DNA of 64,000 nucleotides from JANSWP01 sp041941305 (lineage in GTDB: Bacteria > Bacteroidota > Bacteroidia > Chitinophagales > Saprospiraceae), in assembly GCA_041941305.1 (NCBI GenBank), contig JBGTQJ010000040.1:1-64000 (forward strand). Reading direction: 5' to 3'. The notes under the pieces were generated by a model that was not told where the DNA came from, searched no databases, and saw only the letters and a list, made by a program, of their open reading frames with translations. The position numbers and the translations under genes were made by a program. Of the stretch, positions 17,802-25,904 are shown one piece after another. Positions within the stretch are counted from its first letter, which is position 1. Each line of letters opens with the position of its first letter.

Positions 17802-20800
17802 GTGCATTTTTTGATACAATTTAGGACAAATCGTTCGTGGTTAATCTGCATTTTTCTTTTCTTTCTCGTGGAAGAAAGTGCTTCCCTTTTGTCCCAAAAC
17901 TACCTTACCAATGTACAATTTTACAACTACGAAAATGGACTAGCTGGAAGATACACCAATTGTACTTTTCGCGATAGTCGTGGATTGATCTGGGTAGGAA
18001 CCCAATTTGGTTTGAACCGATTTGATGGGCGTGATTTTTTGACCTTTGATGAAACCTCAGGTTTACCATTCAACCAGGTAATGGAAATCCACGAAGATTC
18101 GGAGGGATGGTTGTTGTTGCACCGCACATGCGTGGGGAAGGAAAGTTGCATTCCCAATTTGGCTTTTTTTCATACGATTACACACGAAGTACATAGTTTT
18201 GATGAGCATTTAGGAGAACTGGTCAATTTTGAAGCTAAGGATATAATAAGTATTTACTCTGAAGAAGACGGAACTATTTTTTTGAGTGCCAGGGGTCAGG
18301 TTATTCAATGGAAAAATGGAGCAATTATTCGGAAGATTGATTTGTCCGACATAGAAAGCACTCCTTTTTTAATGGCTAAAATTGATACCAATCAATTGGC
18401 TGGCTGGATTCATTCTGAAGATGAAAATGGAAATGCTTTCTTTGATTGGCTTGTTTTTGATTTTGAAGGAAATCTTCATCATCATCAGCACATCCCAAAT
18501 TACAATAAAAGAAGGCCGATAAACAGTGTGCTATCTATGGGGACTGATTATTTGGGTAGGCAAATAATTGGCTTTGAACATTATGTGAAAACAGATGAGC
18601 CATATCTGATACTCCAGGAAAACGGCGAGTTATTAAAAGACACCTCTATATGGGTTACCTTTGAAAACCCAAAAAGTTTATTGTTTAATCCTTTTCGACC
18701 CATCTTATGGAAACAGGTAATAGGAGATTTGTTGGTTTATACTCCTAATAAAGAGTTGGTCTATAGGTTTGGAGATGAGTATAAAGAATTTACCAAGTCT
18801 TTGTACAATCGCCAAATTCGGTTTGAGGATGATGATATTACCTGGATGGCAGGAAGATACGGGGTATTTAGAATTCAATTAAAACGCAATCTGTTTGAAA
18901 GGGTTTTGTTTGACCATTTACCCGAGGTAGAATCCAGAAGTAAAGACATTTGCAAGGGTATTGCCCCTTTAGGAAAACATAAATTGTTGCTTAGTACCAA
19001 CCTTGATTTTTATGAAAAAACGCTTAATACAGATGATGCTCCAATTCCTCATGAAGAATTCAAGAACTTCTTTCCCATTGCATTAACTAAAGGGTATCAG
19101 GACAAAATCTGGGGAATTGCTCACAACAAATTTTATCAAATAGAGCTTCGAACGAATGACTTTCCACTAATTGAAAGAACGAATATCGAAAACCGGAAAT
19201 TTGATCAGACATATTCATTGTTTTATCAAAATGATCGCTTATGGATTGGAACAGATAAAGGCCTGGTATTTTATGATCATTTTAAAAATGAATTTTTTGA
19301 GTGGACTGACTATGGTCAATTTGAAGCTTTGAAGGAAAGTTTTGTAAATCAAATTTATAAAGAATCTGAAAATCGACTTTGGTTAGCCACCTCTAGCGGT
19401 TTATATCTTTTTTCTCCTGAGGTAGGAATTAAGGAGAGATACTGGAATGGAGGAACTGGAAAAAATCATATTCCGGCTCTCTATATTTATCAAATCCAAC
19501 CTGCAGGAAAAGGAGGATGGTGGTTGGCAACCCAACAAGGATTGGTTTATTGGAATCCATCAAATAATGAATCCAAAATCTTTACTGCGAAAGATGGTTT
19601 GGCTGCAAATGAAATATTGGCATTGCATGAAGACGAGTATGGCTTTTTGTGGTTGGCTACCAATGCCGGTTTAATTCAGTTTCAGATCAGTTCAGAATTT
19701 TCGAAGGTATGGTTAAAGGAAGAAGGAATCACTTCTCGTGATTTTGAACCTTATACTTATTATTGCCAGGAAGATGGGAAAGTCTGGTTTGGTACGACCA
19801 ATGGTTACACCGTTTTCCATCCAAAAGATTTTAAAGATATTGATTTTACATCAAAGCCAGATATTCCTTTAAATATTTTGAACTTTGAACAAATTTCAAG
19901 TGAAACCAAAAAACTGGAAGACCAAACTCAGTATATTATCCAAAATCAACAAATAATTTTAAAGCCTGGGGAACAACTATTTAACCTTAGAGTTGCCTTA
20001 GCTGATTATGTAAATGGGGAAGAAGCTCAATATGCTTATAGAATTAAAGGGGCGCAGGATTTTTGGCAGGAGGGAAAGGAAAACTTAATCCGAATCAGTG
20101 GATTGCCATATGGTCAATTTAATCTGGAAGTAAAAGGCAAATTGGCAAACGGGCAATATTCGTCTAATGAAATTCACCTTCCCATATATGTCTTAAAACC
20201 CTTTTATTTGAAAACTTGGTTTTTTTTTATCGTTGGAATGACCTTGTTTCTAACTTTTTTCCTCTGGTATAAATGGAGGACCAATCAACTGAAAAAGCAA
20301 CAAATAATATTAGAGGGTTTGGTCAAAGAACGTACTGCTACCATACAACAACAAGCCGAGGATTTAAAATCATTGGAACGACTCAAATCGCGTTTTTTCG
20401 CGAATGTTTCCCATGAGTTGAGAACACCTTTGACTTTAATGCTGGGACCAGTGAATTCACTAATTAAGCGCAGCAAGGAAAATGAAACCAATTTGAAATT
20501 ACTCCAATATGTGGAACGCAATGGTAGACAATTGATGAAGTTGATCAATGAAATTCTGGACTTGTCAAAGTTGGAGGACAACAAATTAGAAGTGGTACAG
20601 GAACCCGTTTTATTTTTTGACTATTTGCGGGATCAAACTGCTCAATTCCATTCCTTTGGTACCAGTGAGCGAGTTCATTTTGAAGTTGATTTTAGTGCCG
20701 ATGCTGCTATGGTGATTCTATTGGACAGAAGTAAATTTGAAAAAATCATCCATAACTTTTTATCCAATGCACTAAAATTTACGCCACAAGATGGAACTGT

Positions 20801-22091
20801 CCAATTAACGGTGAAGGAAAAGGCTGAAACCCTTCTGATAAAGGTAAAAGATACAGGGAAAGGAATACATCCAGATGACCTTCCCCATATTTTTGACCGT
20901 TTTTATCAGGCAAAAAAAGCAACTGGATTGGAAAAAGGAGGTACGGGCATTGGATTATCCCTATGTAAAGAGTTGGCTCAACTATTGGGCGGTAAGGTAT
21001 GGGCAGAAAGTGAATTGGGTAAGGGCAGCATTTTCTATTTCGAATTTCCCAAACAATTATCCACCCTTAGTCCTGTTAAATCAATTGAGCCAGCGTCTGA
21101 CCAACAAGATTTGGATTTTACAGCCAATTTAGGAATTGATTCTGAACAAAAAGAAAATACCATCTTAGCTACAAAAGCAACAATTGACGACCATAAGATA
21201 GGAACCATACTAGTTGTAGAAGACAACAAAGACCTCCGGGAATACCTTAAATTTTTACTTGCCGAATATCGTGTATTAACTGCCGAAAATGGAAAAGTAG
21301 CTTTAGAAATCCTCCATTCCCAAATTCCCATCCAAATCTCAAACGCAGATACCAACCCACAACCCACAACCCACAACCCACAACCCAGTACCCCGCACCC
21401 CGCACCCCGCACCCCGCACCCAGATTTAATAATCTCCGACCTGATGATGCCAGTAATGGATGGTTTTGAATTTCTTGAAAGATTGAAATCCGAAAATCAA
21501 TGGCGGCATATTCCAGTGATTATGCTAACCGCAAAAGTGAATGTAAAAGCCAAATTGAAGGCATTGCGAATTGGTGTTGATGATTATTTGACAAAACCTT
21601 TTGAAGAGGAAGAGCTAATAGTGAGAATTGAAAACTTATTGAAGAATAGTAGTGAACGATTGGCAGCCTTGCAGGATTGGTCATATGCTGATAAGAAGGA
21701 GGAATTATTTCAAGACTCAAATCAAAGAAAAAATAATGCAGCAGATCCAATATGGATCATGACAGTAGAAGATCAGGAATGGTTACAACAATTAGAAAAG
21801 ATAGTAATCGAAAACATGCACCGATTTGAATTCAATGTAGACACCTTATATCCTGAATTGGCGATGAGTCGGTCCAATTTCTATCGAAGACTCAAAATTT
21901 TAACTGGCTTGAGCCCAAGTCAATACATCAATGAAAATCGCTTTAATCATGCTCGCCAATTATTGGAGAGTGGTGCTGTAAATTCCATCAAATCCCTAGC
22001 TTATGATGTAGGCTTGAAAGATAAGGCACATTTTTCCCGTCAATTCAAAAAGCGCTTTGGTAAATTGCCCTCTGAATACCTCAGCTCATAG
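17802..22091 (+). CDS. Hybrid two-component system regulator (histidine kinase-receiver-AraC, HTCS type)
   Basis: About 1429 residues if it starts at GTG 17802; TTG 17811 is also possible. The frame stays open to 17466, but that extension is repeat DNA ahead of the hydrophobic signal sequence LICIFLFFLVEESASLLSQ. Order of domains: reg_prop two-propeller sensor (about 45-690, units such as GLIWVGTQFGLNRFDG), Y_Y_Y domain (about 720-800), membrane helix (803-823), HisKA with phosphoacceptor His871 in ANVSHELRTPLT, HATPase (NFLSNALKF, DTGKGI, GTGIGLSL), receiver (VVEDN, phosphoacceptor Asp1213 in ISDLMMPVMDG, TKPF) and a C-terminal AraC helix-turn-helix. It senses a periplasmic ligand and regulates genes directly. 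Its receiver holds an in-frame repeat insertion (about residues 1180-1207). No SusC/SusD pair lies nearby, so the target is unknown. Confidence 0.93.
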   Translation: MHFLIQFRTNRSWLICIFLFFLVEESASLLSQNYLTNVQFYNYENGLAGRYTNCTFRDSRGLIWVGTQFGLNRFDGRDFLTFDETSGLPFNQVMEIHEDSEGWLLLHRTCVGKESCIPNLAFFHTITHEVHSFDEHLGELVNFEAKDIISIYSEEDGTIFLSARGQVIQWKNGAIIRKIDLSDIESTPFLMAKIDTNQLAGWIHSEDENGNAFFDWLVFDFEGNLHHHQHIPNYNKRRPINSVLSMGTDYLGRQIIGFEHYVKTDEPYLILQENGELLKDTSIWVTFENPKSLLFNPFRPILWKQVIGDLLVYTPNKELVYRFGDEYKEFTKSLYNRQIRFEDDDITWMAGRYGVFRIQLKRNLFERVLFDHLPEVESRSKDICKGIAPLGKHKLLLSTNLDFYEKTLNTDDAPIPHEEFKNFFPIALTKGYQDKIWGIAHNKFYQIELRTNDFPLIERTNIENRKFDQTYSLFYQNDRLWIGTDKGLVFYDHFKNEFFEWTDYGQFEALKESFVNQIYKESENRLWLATSSGLYLFSPEVGIKERYWNGGTGKNHIPALYIYQIQPAGKGGWWLATQQGLVYWNPSNNESKIFTAKDGLAANEILALHEDEYGFLWLATNAGLIQFQISSEFSKVWLKEEGITSRDFEPYTYYCQEDGKVWFGTTNGYTVFHPKDFKDIDFTSKPDIPLNILNFEQISSETKKLEDQTQYIIQNQQIILKPGEQLFNLRVALADYVNGEEAQYAYRIKGAQDFWQEGKENLIRISGLPYGQFNLEVKGKLANGQYSSNEIHLPIYVLKPFYLKTWFFFIVGMTLFLTFFLWYKWRTNQLKKQQIILEGLVKERTATIQQQAEDLKSLERLKSRFFANVSHELRTPLTLMLGPVNSLIKRSKENETNLKLLQYVERNGRQLMKLINEILDLSKLEDNKLEVVQEPVLFFDYLRDQTAQFHSFGTSERVHFEVDFSADAAMVILLDRSKFEKIIHNFLSNALKFTPQDGTVQLTVKEKAETLLIKVKDTGKGIHPDDLPHIFDRFYQAKKATGLEKGGTGIGLSLCKELAQLLGGKVWAESELGKGSIFYFEFPKQLSTLSPVKSIEPASDQQDLDFTANLGIDSEQKENTILATKATIDDHKIGTILVVEDNKDLREYLKFLLAEYRVLTAENGKVALEILHSQIPIQISNADTNPQPTTHNPQPSTPHPAPRTPHPDLIISDLMMPVMDGFEFLERLKSENQWRHIPVIMLTAKVNVKAKLKALRIGVDDYLTKPFEEEELIVRIENLLKNSSERLAALQDWSYADKKEELFQDSNQRKNNAADPIWIMTVEDQEWLQQLEKIVIENMHRFEFNVDTLYPELAMSRSNFYRRLKILTGLSPSQYINENRFNHARQLLESGAVNSIKSLAYDVGLKDKAHFSRQFKKRFGKLPSEYLSS
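21354..21421 (+). repeat. In-frame tandem repeat inside the receiver domain
   Basis: Four to five copies of AACCCAC are followed by four copies of CCCCGCA. The stretch is almost free of T and is translated as a Pro/Thr/His/Asn-rich loop (NPQPTTHNPQPSTPHPAPRT). It sits between the second helix (ALEILHSQ) and third strand (PDLIISDLMMP) of the receiver domain and keeps frame. In composition it resembles the intergenic ACCCAGCA repeats elsewhere in the window rather than coding DNA. Confidence 0.85.
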
Positions 22092-22152
22092 CAGCTTATT
22101 TTTTCCATACGCATCCCTTCTAACAATTTAATTTCGACCAGTGAGACGTTTG

Positions 22153-22218
22153 TCTACCCCATTTGAGACATCCATCTACCCAATTGGACATTTATCCACC
22201 CCATTTAGGACATTTATC
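22153..22218. repeat. Three ~22-bp tandem repeats after the kinase gene
   Basis: Units of the form TCTACCCCATTTGAGACAT, TCTACCCAATTGGACATTTA and CCACCCCATTTAGGACATTTA follow each other with a spacing of about 21-22 bp, starting 60 bp after the kinase stop. A partial unit may precede them (GTGAGACGTTTG). They just precede a TACATTTG promoter box, so they could be protein-binding sites for the next gene. They are not CRISPR: there are no spacers. Confidence 0.55.
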
Positions 22219-22233
22219 GCATAGAGCACTGCT

Positions 22234-22241
22234 TACATTTG
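22234..22241 (+). promoter_or_regulatory. Putative Bacteroidota -7 box (TACATTTG)
   Basis: An exact TAnnTTTG match, about 87 bp before the ATG of the small PKD gene. No clear -33 element is present. The leader it implies contains a small palindrome (TCTGTA/TACAGA, 22291-22305). Confidence 0.35.
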
Positions 22242-22327
22242 TTACATTCTTCAAGACTAGTATCCAAATCTATTTTCTAATCTGACTGCTTCTGTAGGCT
22301 ACAGAACAGCCAACAAATTTGTGCCTT

Positions 22328-22687
22328 ATGAAAATTCTATGTTCTTTAATGAATTGGTCTTTTATTGCCCTGGTTTTAGTATTACCCCTTTTGAGTTTCC
22401 AACTTGCCAATGAAGTTTCCACTTCTAAAGATGTACTAAATTCCTGTCCAACGGCGATGTTCAATGTACAAAACAATGGTTGTGATGGACCCTGTGAAGT
22501 AGCTTTTGCCAATGAGTCTGTAAACGCTGTTGCTTTTCATTGGGATTTTGGTGATGGAAATACCTCGGCTGACTCAAATCCACAAAATACTTATCTGGAA
22601 CCAGGAACTTATACGGTAAAGTTAACTGCAATAGGATTGACCTGTACTAATGATTTTATTGGTACTGTGGAAATTATTGGACAGTGA
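22328..22687 (+). CDS. Small secreted PKD-domain protein
   Basis: About 119 residues from the ATG at 22328; an in-frame TTG at 22319 is three codons upstream. A signal peptide (FIALVLVLPLLSFQLANE) is followed by a single PKD domain (about residues 45-118) with the hallmark FHWDFGDGNTS, the turn NTYLEPGTYTVKL and a closing strand ending VEIIGQ. Four Cys residues (for example NNGCDGPCEV) could form disulfides. PKD domains are beta-sandwich spacers or binding modules in extracellular proteins; a protein made of just one is unusual. There is no T9SS sorting domain, so it should remain periplasmic or be surface-exposed by another route. It follows the hybrid kinase gene and has its own putative promoter. 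Confidence 0.8.
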   Translation: MKILCSLMNWSFIALVLVLPLLSFQLANEVSTSKDVLNSCPTAMFNVQNNGCDGPCEVAFANESVNAVAFHWDFGDGNTSADSNPQNTYLEPGTYTVKLTAIGLTCTNDFIGTVEIIGQ

Positions 22688-22890
22688 TATTAGCATTGAT
22701 TTATTTAGTTTAAAGTAGTTTAATATGTTAATTAAGGATAGACCAAATTTATTGATTGGGAGGAGTAATTCTGAGAATTTTGAAAATGCCGCATAACTTA
22801 AGGGGATCAGGATCAGGGCTTTGTAAGTTTCAACTCTTAATTCGCATTCAATACATTGTAACTGAATTAAATTAAAGCCTGAAGGGAGCA

Positions 22891-22977
22891 GTTGGATTTT
22901 GCAATCCAACGTATTTCAACTAATGATTCCATAATTAGTTTTCATTCATCTTCCTACATGCCGGGTTACAAAACCCG
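22891..22977. repeat. REP-like hairpin pair in opposite orientation
   Basis: Hairpin 1 is GTTGGATT-TTGC-AATCCAAC (22891-22910). Hairpin 2 is CGGGTT-ACAA-AACCCG (22962-22977). Read on the minus strand, hairpin 2 gives GGGTTTTGTAACCC, the same pattern as GGATTTTGCAATCC in hairpin 1 (GGRTTTTGYAAYCC). Two related palindromes facing each other are the layout of bacterial interspersed mosaic (BIME-like) elements. No RAYT transposase gene is in this window. Confidence 0.5.
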
Positions 22978-23124
22978 ACCGCCTACAGCCAGCTTTAAGA
23001 TATTTAGATTACAGTGCACTTAATGTTTTTTAAAGGTAGGTTATATGTATTTCACTTTGTCAATTAAGATCGTCAAGTGTAATTGGCAGCGTATATCGAT
23101 AGAGTGGTGTATTAAGAAGTTAAA

Positions 23125-23219
23125 TCCCTCTTCCAGCGCCCTAACCCTGAAGGGTAAGCCTCCCACTCTTGAACAAAGCGGGCTGAATTCTCTTTAGGGT
23201 TAGGGCGCGGGAAGGGCTG
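23125..23219. repeat. Long inverted repeat
   Basis: The central arms are a perfect 13 bp: GCGCCCTAACCCT (23136-23148) and AGGGTTAGGGCGC (23196-23208), enclosing 47 nt. Pairing continues outward with a few mismatches (TCCCTCTTCCA against GGGAAGGG), giving a stem of roughly 20-24 bp. It could be a small palindromic mobile element or a structured RNA. No flanking duplication is evident. Confidence 0.5.
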
Positions 23220-23383
23220 AATTGACAATAAATTAAAACTTCCTTCGGGACGACTGTAAAGAGGACTCTGACCAAGTTCAATCCCTTTTTGACGATTTAT
23301 TGGGATTTGGAAGGCAACTTAAAGGTCGCCTTCCAAATTGACTGGTTGCCTAAGAACCCAATCAACCAAATGATCCTCAGTCC

Positions 23384-24823
23384 TCAATCCCCAATCTGAT
23401 GTACCTTTTCAATCAACCATTTCCGACCGATAACCATTTTTTTGTTATTTACATTTCTTAATAATGATTTGGCTAATTTTTGCCTGTCTTTTTGCTGATT
23501 TAGACCGGTTGCCATTTTTTTTAACAATATCAATTGATTGAGGTATGCCTCTTTTGTATCCAATGAAATGAGTTGATTGCGTTTTAGATGTTTATCAAAA
23601 GCATCAATCTTGGAAATTAATAAATCAAAAAGGGTAGGATCTTTTTGAAATAGTTCGTACAAGGTCCGAATTAAATTTGATCGCGATTTGGGTTGAAAAG
23701 CAAGAGAGAAGGCATGATTTGAAAACAATTGATAAGCCTGCTCAAAATCTTTTTGGTGAAAATACAGAAGCCCGGTGTTGAGCATAATGGTATCTTCTCG
23801 AATATCCTCATTGAGAAAGGCCTGATATTCCTTTATAAAAGAATTGGTCCATTCAAATTCTTTGGCATGACAACCTAGCAAAACAATATTGCCAAATACA
23901 GGAGCTTCTATTTGTTGATTCTCAAGCACCAATTGATGCGCTAAAGCCATCTTGTACAAATCCAGGGCTTCTTTATAATAGGTTGCTTCTCCGGCATTGA
24001 TCCTTCTGGCGGCATGGTTTATCATCTGTGTTAAAAGGAAGGATTGGTCAATTTGCCGAATGTTATTAAAGCTTTGTAAGAGCAATGGTTTTAGCATCTC
24101 AAAAATTTCATCTTGTTTTTTGGCATCATATAAATTGAACAATAAGCGATACAAATCAAAAACAGGATTATTGGTGGGATAGCCTGTTTGGGATTCTTTT
24201 TCTATTGCTTTCAGAAACCGGATTTGATATTTTCTTGACAGAATCCTTTCCCTGTTTTTCATTTCGCTACCTATCCGATATTTGGCAAGTAAGAATTGCA
24301 TATCAATGCCCTCCATCAATGCCGTTAGTGCATTGTCTTCCAGGGTATGTTTTTGAGTTAAGGGATGGAAGTAATAATCAAAGTAAAGCTGGTAATTATC
24401 TGCAAAATACTCTTGGTCACGGTAATTGTTTGAAGACAGCTCACTCAATAATTTTTTGGTTTCTTTTTCGAATAGCGGATATAGATTGCGTTTTCCATAA
24501 ATTTTGGTCAATATTTTCCTTCTTTTCCTTAGATCTTGATGTTCCAAATGGATTAAATACTCTTCGGCAATTTGAACCATATGGAAAGTTAGTTTGTGAA
24601 ATTTTGCGGCTGAAAAGGACTCATTGGAAAAAACCTTATGAAAAGCATGCTCTTTTGTAAGCCTTGGAGCCTCAAAGCTTGGATGATATCTGGATAAGTA
24701 ATTATAAAGAGCTAATAATTTCGGATTTGAATTATAATAGGGAGACTGAATAAACTTTTTGAATCGCCGAAATTCCTCCACCGAAAGCGTTTTTAGTAAT
24801 TGAATGAGCTTGGTTTTTTGCAT
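23384..24823 (-). CDS. Hypothetical all-helical protein, Bacteroidota-specific type
   Basis: A 479-residue protein, rich in Leu, Lys, Phe and Tyr and predicted almost entirely alpha-helical, without signal peptide or membrane helix. The N-terminal segment (TLSVEEFRRFKKFIQSPYYN, then a stretch ending NYLSRYHPSFEAPRL) has a form I associate with lineage-specific cytoplasmic proteins of Saprospira-like and Chitinophaga-like bacteria. I cannot name a domain family. Paired helices in the C-terminal half (LLYFHQKDFEQAYQLFSNHA) look TPR-like. It stands alone on the minus strand between two repeat-rich gaps. The role is unknown. Confidence 0.8.
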   Translation of the reverse strand: MQKTKLIQLLKTLSVEEFRRFKKFIQSPYYNSNPKLLALYNYLSRYHPSFEAPRLTKEHAFHKVFSNESFSAAKFHKLTFHMVQIAEEYLIHLEHQDLRKRRKILTKIYGKRNLYPLFEKETKKLLSELSSNNYRDQEYFADNYQLYFDYYFHPLTQKHTLEDNALTALMEGIDMQFLLAKYRIGSEMKNRERILSRKYQIRFLKAIEKESQTGYPTNNPVFDLYRLLFNLYDAKKQDEIFEMLKPLLLQSFNNIRQIDQSFLLTQMINHAARRINAGEATYYKEALDLYKMALAHQLVLENQQIEAPVFGNIVLLGCHAKEFEWTNSFIKEYQAFLNEDIREDTIMLNTGLLYFHQKDFEQAYQLFSNHAFSLAFQPKSRSNLIRTLYELFQKDPTLFDLLISKIDAFDKHLKRNQLISLDTKEAYLNQLILLKKMATGLNQQKDRQKLAKSLLRNVNNKKMVIGRKWLIEKVHQIGD

Positions 24824-25144
24824 ATATTTTGTTTTTACAGAATAATAATTGAGAGGTTTTTAGATGTATGGGTTTGGTTATCAGGTATTTATGATTTATT
24901 TATTCGTTTATTTGAATGCATTTTAGGAATAATTTATTAAAATTGTCTAAAAATTCTCATATAATTATGTTTATTATTGTAATAGTTATGGATTAATAAT
25001 AACGCATTATGAGGAAAATTGACTGATTTTTGATACTTGTATAAGTCCAAACTGCAATATTGCTCCTGCATCATTTAAGTTAAATTTAAAAGGCTCTCTG
25101 AATCCATAATTTTTTTTCATAAAAACTATCTTGTAGTAAAGTCT
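24824..25144. other. AT-rich intergenic region
   Basis: About 320 bp upstream of the minus-strand 479-residue protein and before the MITE-like element. It is very AT-rich, and no hairpin, consensus promoter box or open frame stands out. Confidence 0.4.
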
Positions 25145-25342
25145 ATTTATTAATTGAGGGGTGGACACGGGCGGCTACTTGTGCCTTTGGGAAAGCAGCC
25201 AAAAATTCTTAAAGAGAGACGTTTTTTGTTTATTTTACGGCAGAAAATAATAAAAAAACGTCTCTCTGAAGAACAAAATTGCCGCCTTCAGGCGGCAATT
25301 TTCTACCATCGCTGTGCGATGTCCACCCCTCATTTATTAATT
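25145..25342. mobile_element. MITE-like element with 12-bp TIRs and 11-bp target duplication
   Basis: The element proper spans 25156-25331 (176 bp). Its ends are perfect inverted repeats, GAGGGGTGGACA and TGTCCACCCCTC. It is flanked on both sides by the direct repeat ATTTATTAATT (25145-25155 and 25332-25342), as expected from target duplication. It has no coding capacity for a transposase. The interior is packed with hairpins: a long stem with arms 25213-25227 and 25253-25267 (AGAGAGACGTTTTTT), a perfect 12-bp stem with a TTCA loop at 25275-25302 (AAAATTGCCGCC), and CATCGC-TGT-GCGATG at 25306-25320. A duplication of about 11 bp is in the range known for IS4-type elements, but the parent element is not identifiable. 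Confidence 0.8.
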
Positions 25343-25442
25343 CTTTTTCAGAAGAGAAAGGATTAATGCTTATTGCTTGAAAAAGGATTGAGACAATAGG
25401 CTTAACATCAGGAGCATTTAATGTTTCAATTAAACGACTTTT

Positions 25443-25904
25443 ATGATTTTTGCCAACAATAAAATTTCAAAAATCACTTCTTTCTTTATTAAAGATGGAA
25501 CATTGTCATTTGTTGGGAAAAAACAGACTAATGTAACTAATATGATAGAGCCAACTGAACAGGACGGAAGTTCGAAACTATGGCTTGAGAGATTAAATGA
25601 ATTGGTATTAAAACATATATCAGATCCAAGTTTGTCCAATATTTTCCTCGCAGATGAGCTAATGATAAGTCCCACAAAGCTTTATAGGAAAATAAAAAAG
25701 ATTACTGGAATGACGCCCAACCATTATATAAGGGATATGAGATTAAAGAAGGCCAACGAACTTTTGAGCTCTGGTAAGTATTTGACGGTTAAAGAAGTGG
25801 TGCCATTGGTTGGCTATGTTAAGGTGGCTTATTTCTATCGCATTTTTAAAGAGCATTATGGTTATCCACCAGGGGAAGTGCTCAAGAGGAAAGGCTGGAA
25901 ATGA
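25443..25904 (+). CDS. Stand-alone AraC-family DNA-binding protein, possibly a truncated regulator
   Basis: A 153-residue protein consisting almost only of an AraC-type double helix-turn-helix (about residues 48-150): NIFLADELMISPTKLYRKIK, KITGMTPNHYIRDMRLKKAN, then KEVVPLVGYVKVAYFYRIFK and the closing HYGYPPGEV. It closely resembles the C-terminal domain of the hybrid kinase at 17802-22091. The first 45 residues show no domain, and there is no receiver or ligand-binding part. It may be a free-standing regulator or the surviving end of a larger hybrid regulator. The MITE-like element ends 100 bp upstream of the ATG. Confidence 0.75.
   Translation: MIFANNKISKITSFFIKDGTLSFVGKKQTNVTNMIEPTEQDGSSKLWLERLNELVLKHISDPSLSNIFLADELMISPTKLYRKIKKITGMTPNHYIRDMRLKKANELLSSGKYLTVKEVVPLVGYVKVAYFYRIFKEHYGYPPGEVLKRKGWK

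Larger units (their letters stand above)
22688..23383. other. Palindrome-rich intergenic region
   Basis: About 700 bp without a gene I can support. It holds a REP-like pair of hairpins (22891-22910 and 22962-22977), a long imperfect inverted repeat (23125-23219), and an 11-bp perfect stem (23305-23315/23328-23338, ATTTGGAAGGC/GCCTTCCAAAT, 12-nt loop). The last lies 45 bases past the stop of the minus-strand 479-residue protein gene and may be its terminator. The remainder is AT-rich with no further pattern. Confidence 0.5.

Noticed and set aside
22153..22218. Possible CRISPR array
   Set aside because: The 22-bp units are directly adjacent with no unique spacers, and there are no cas genes.
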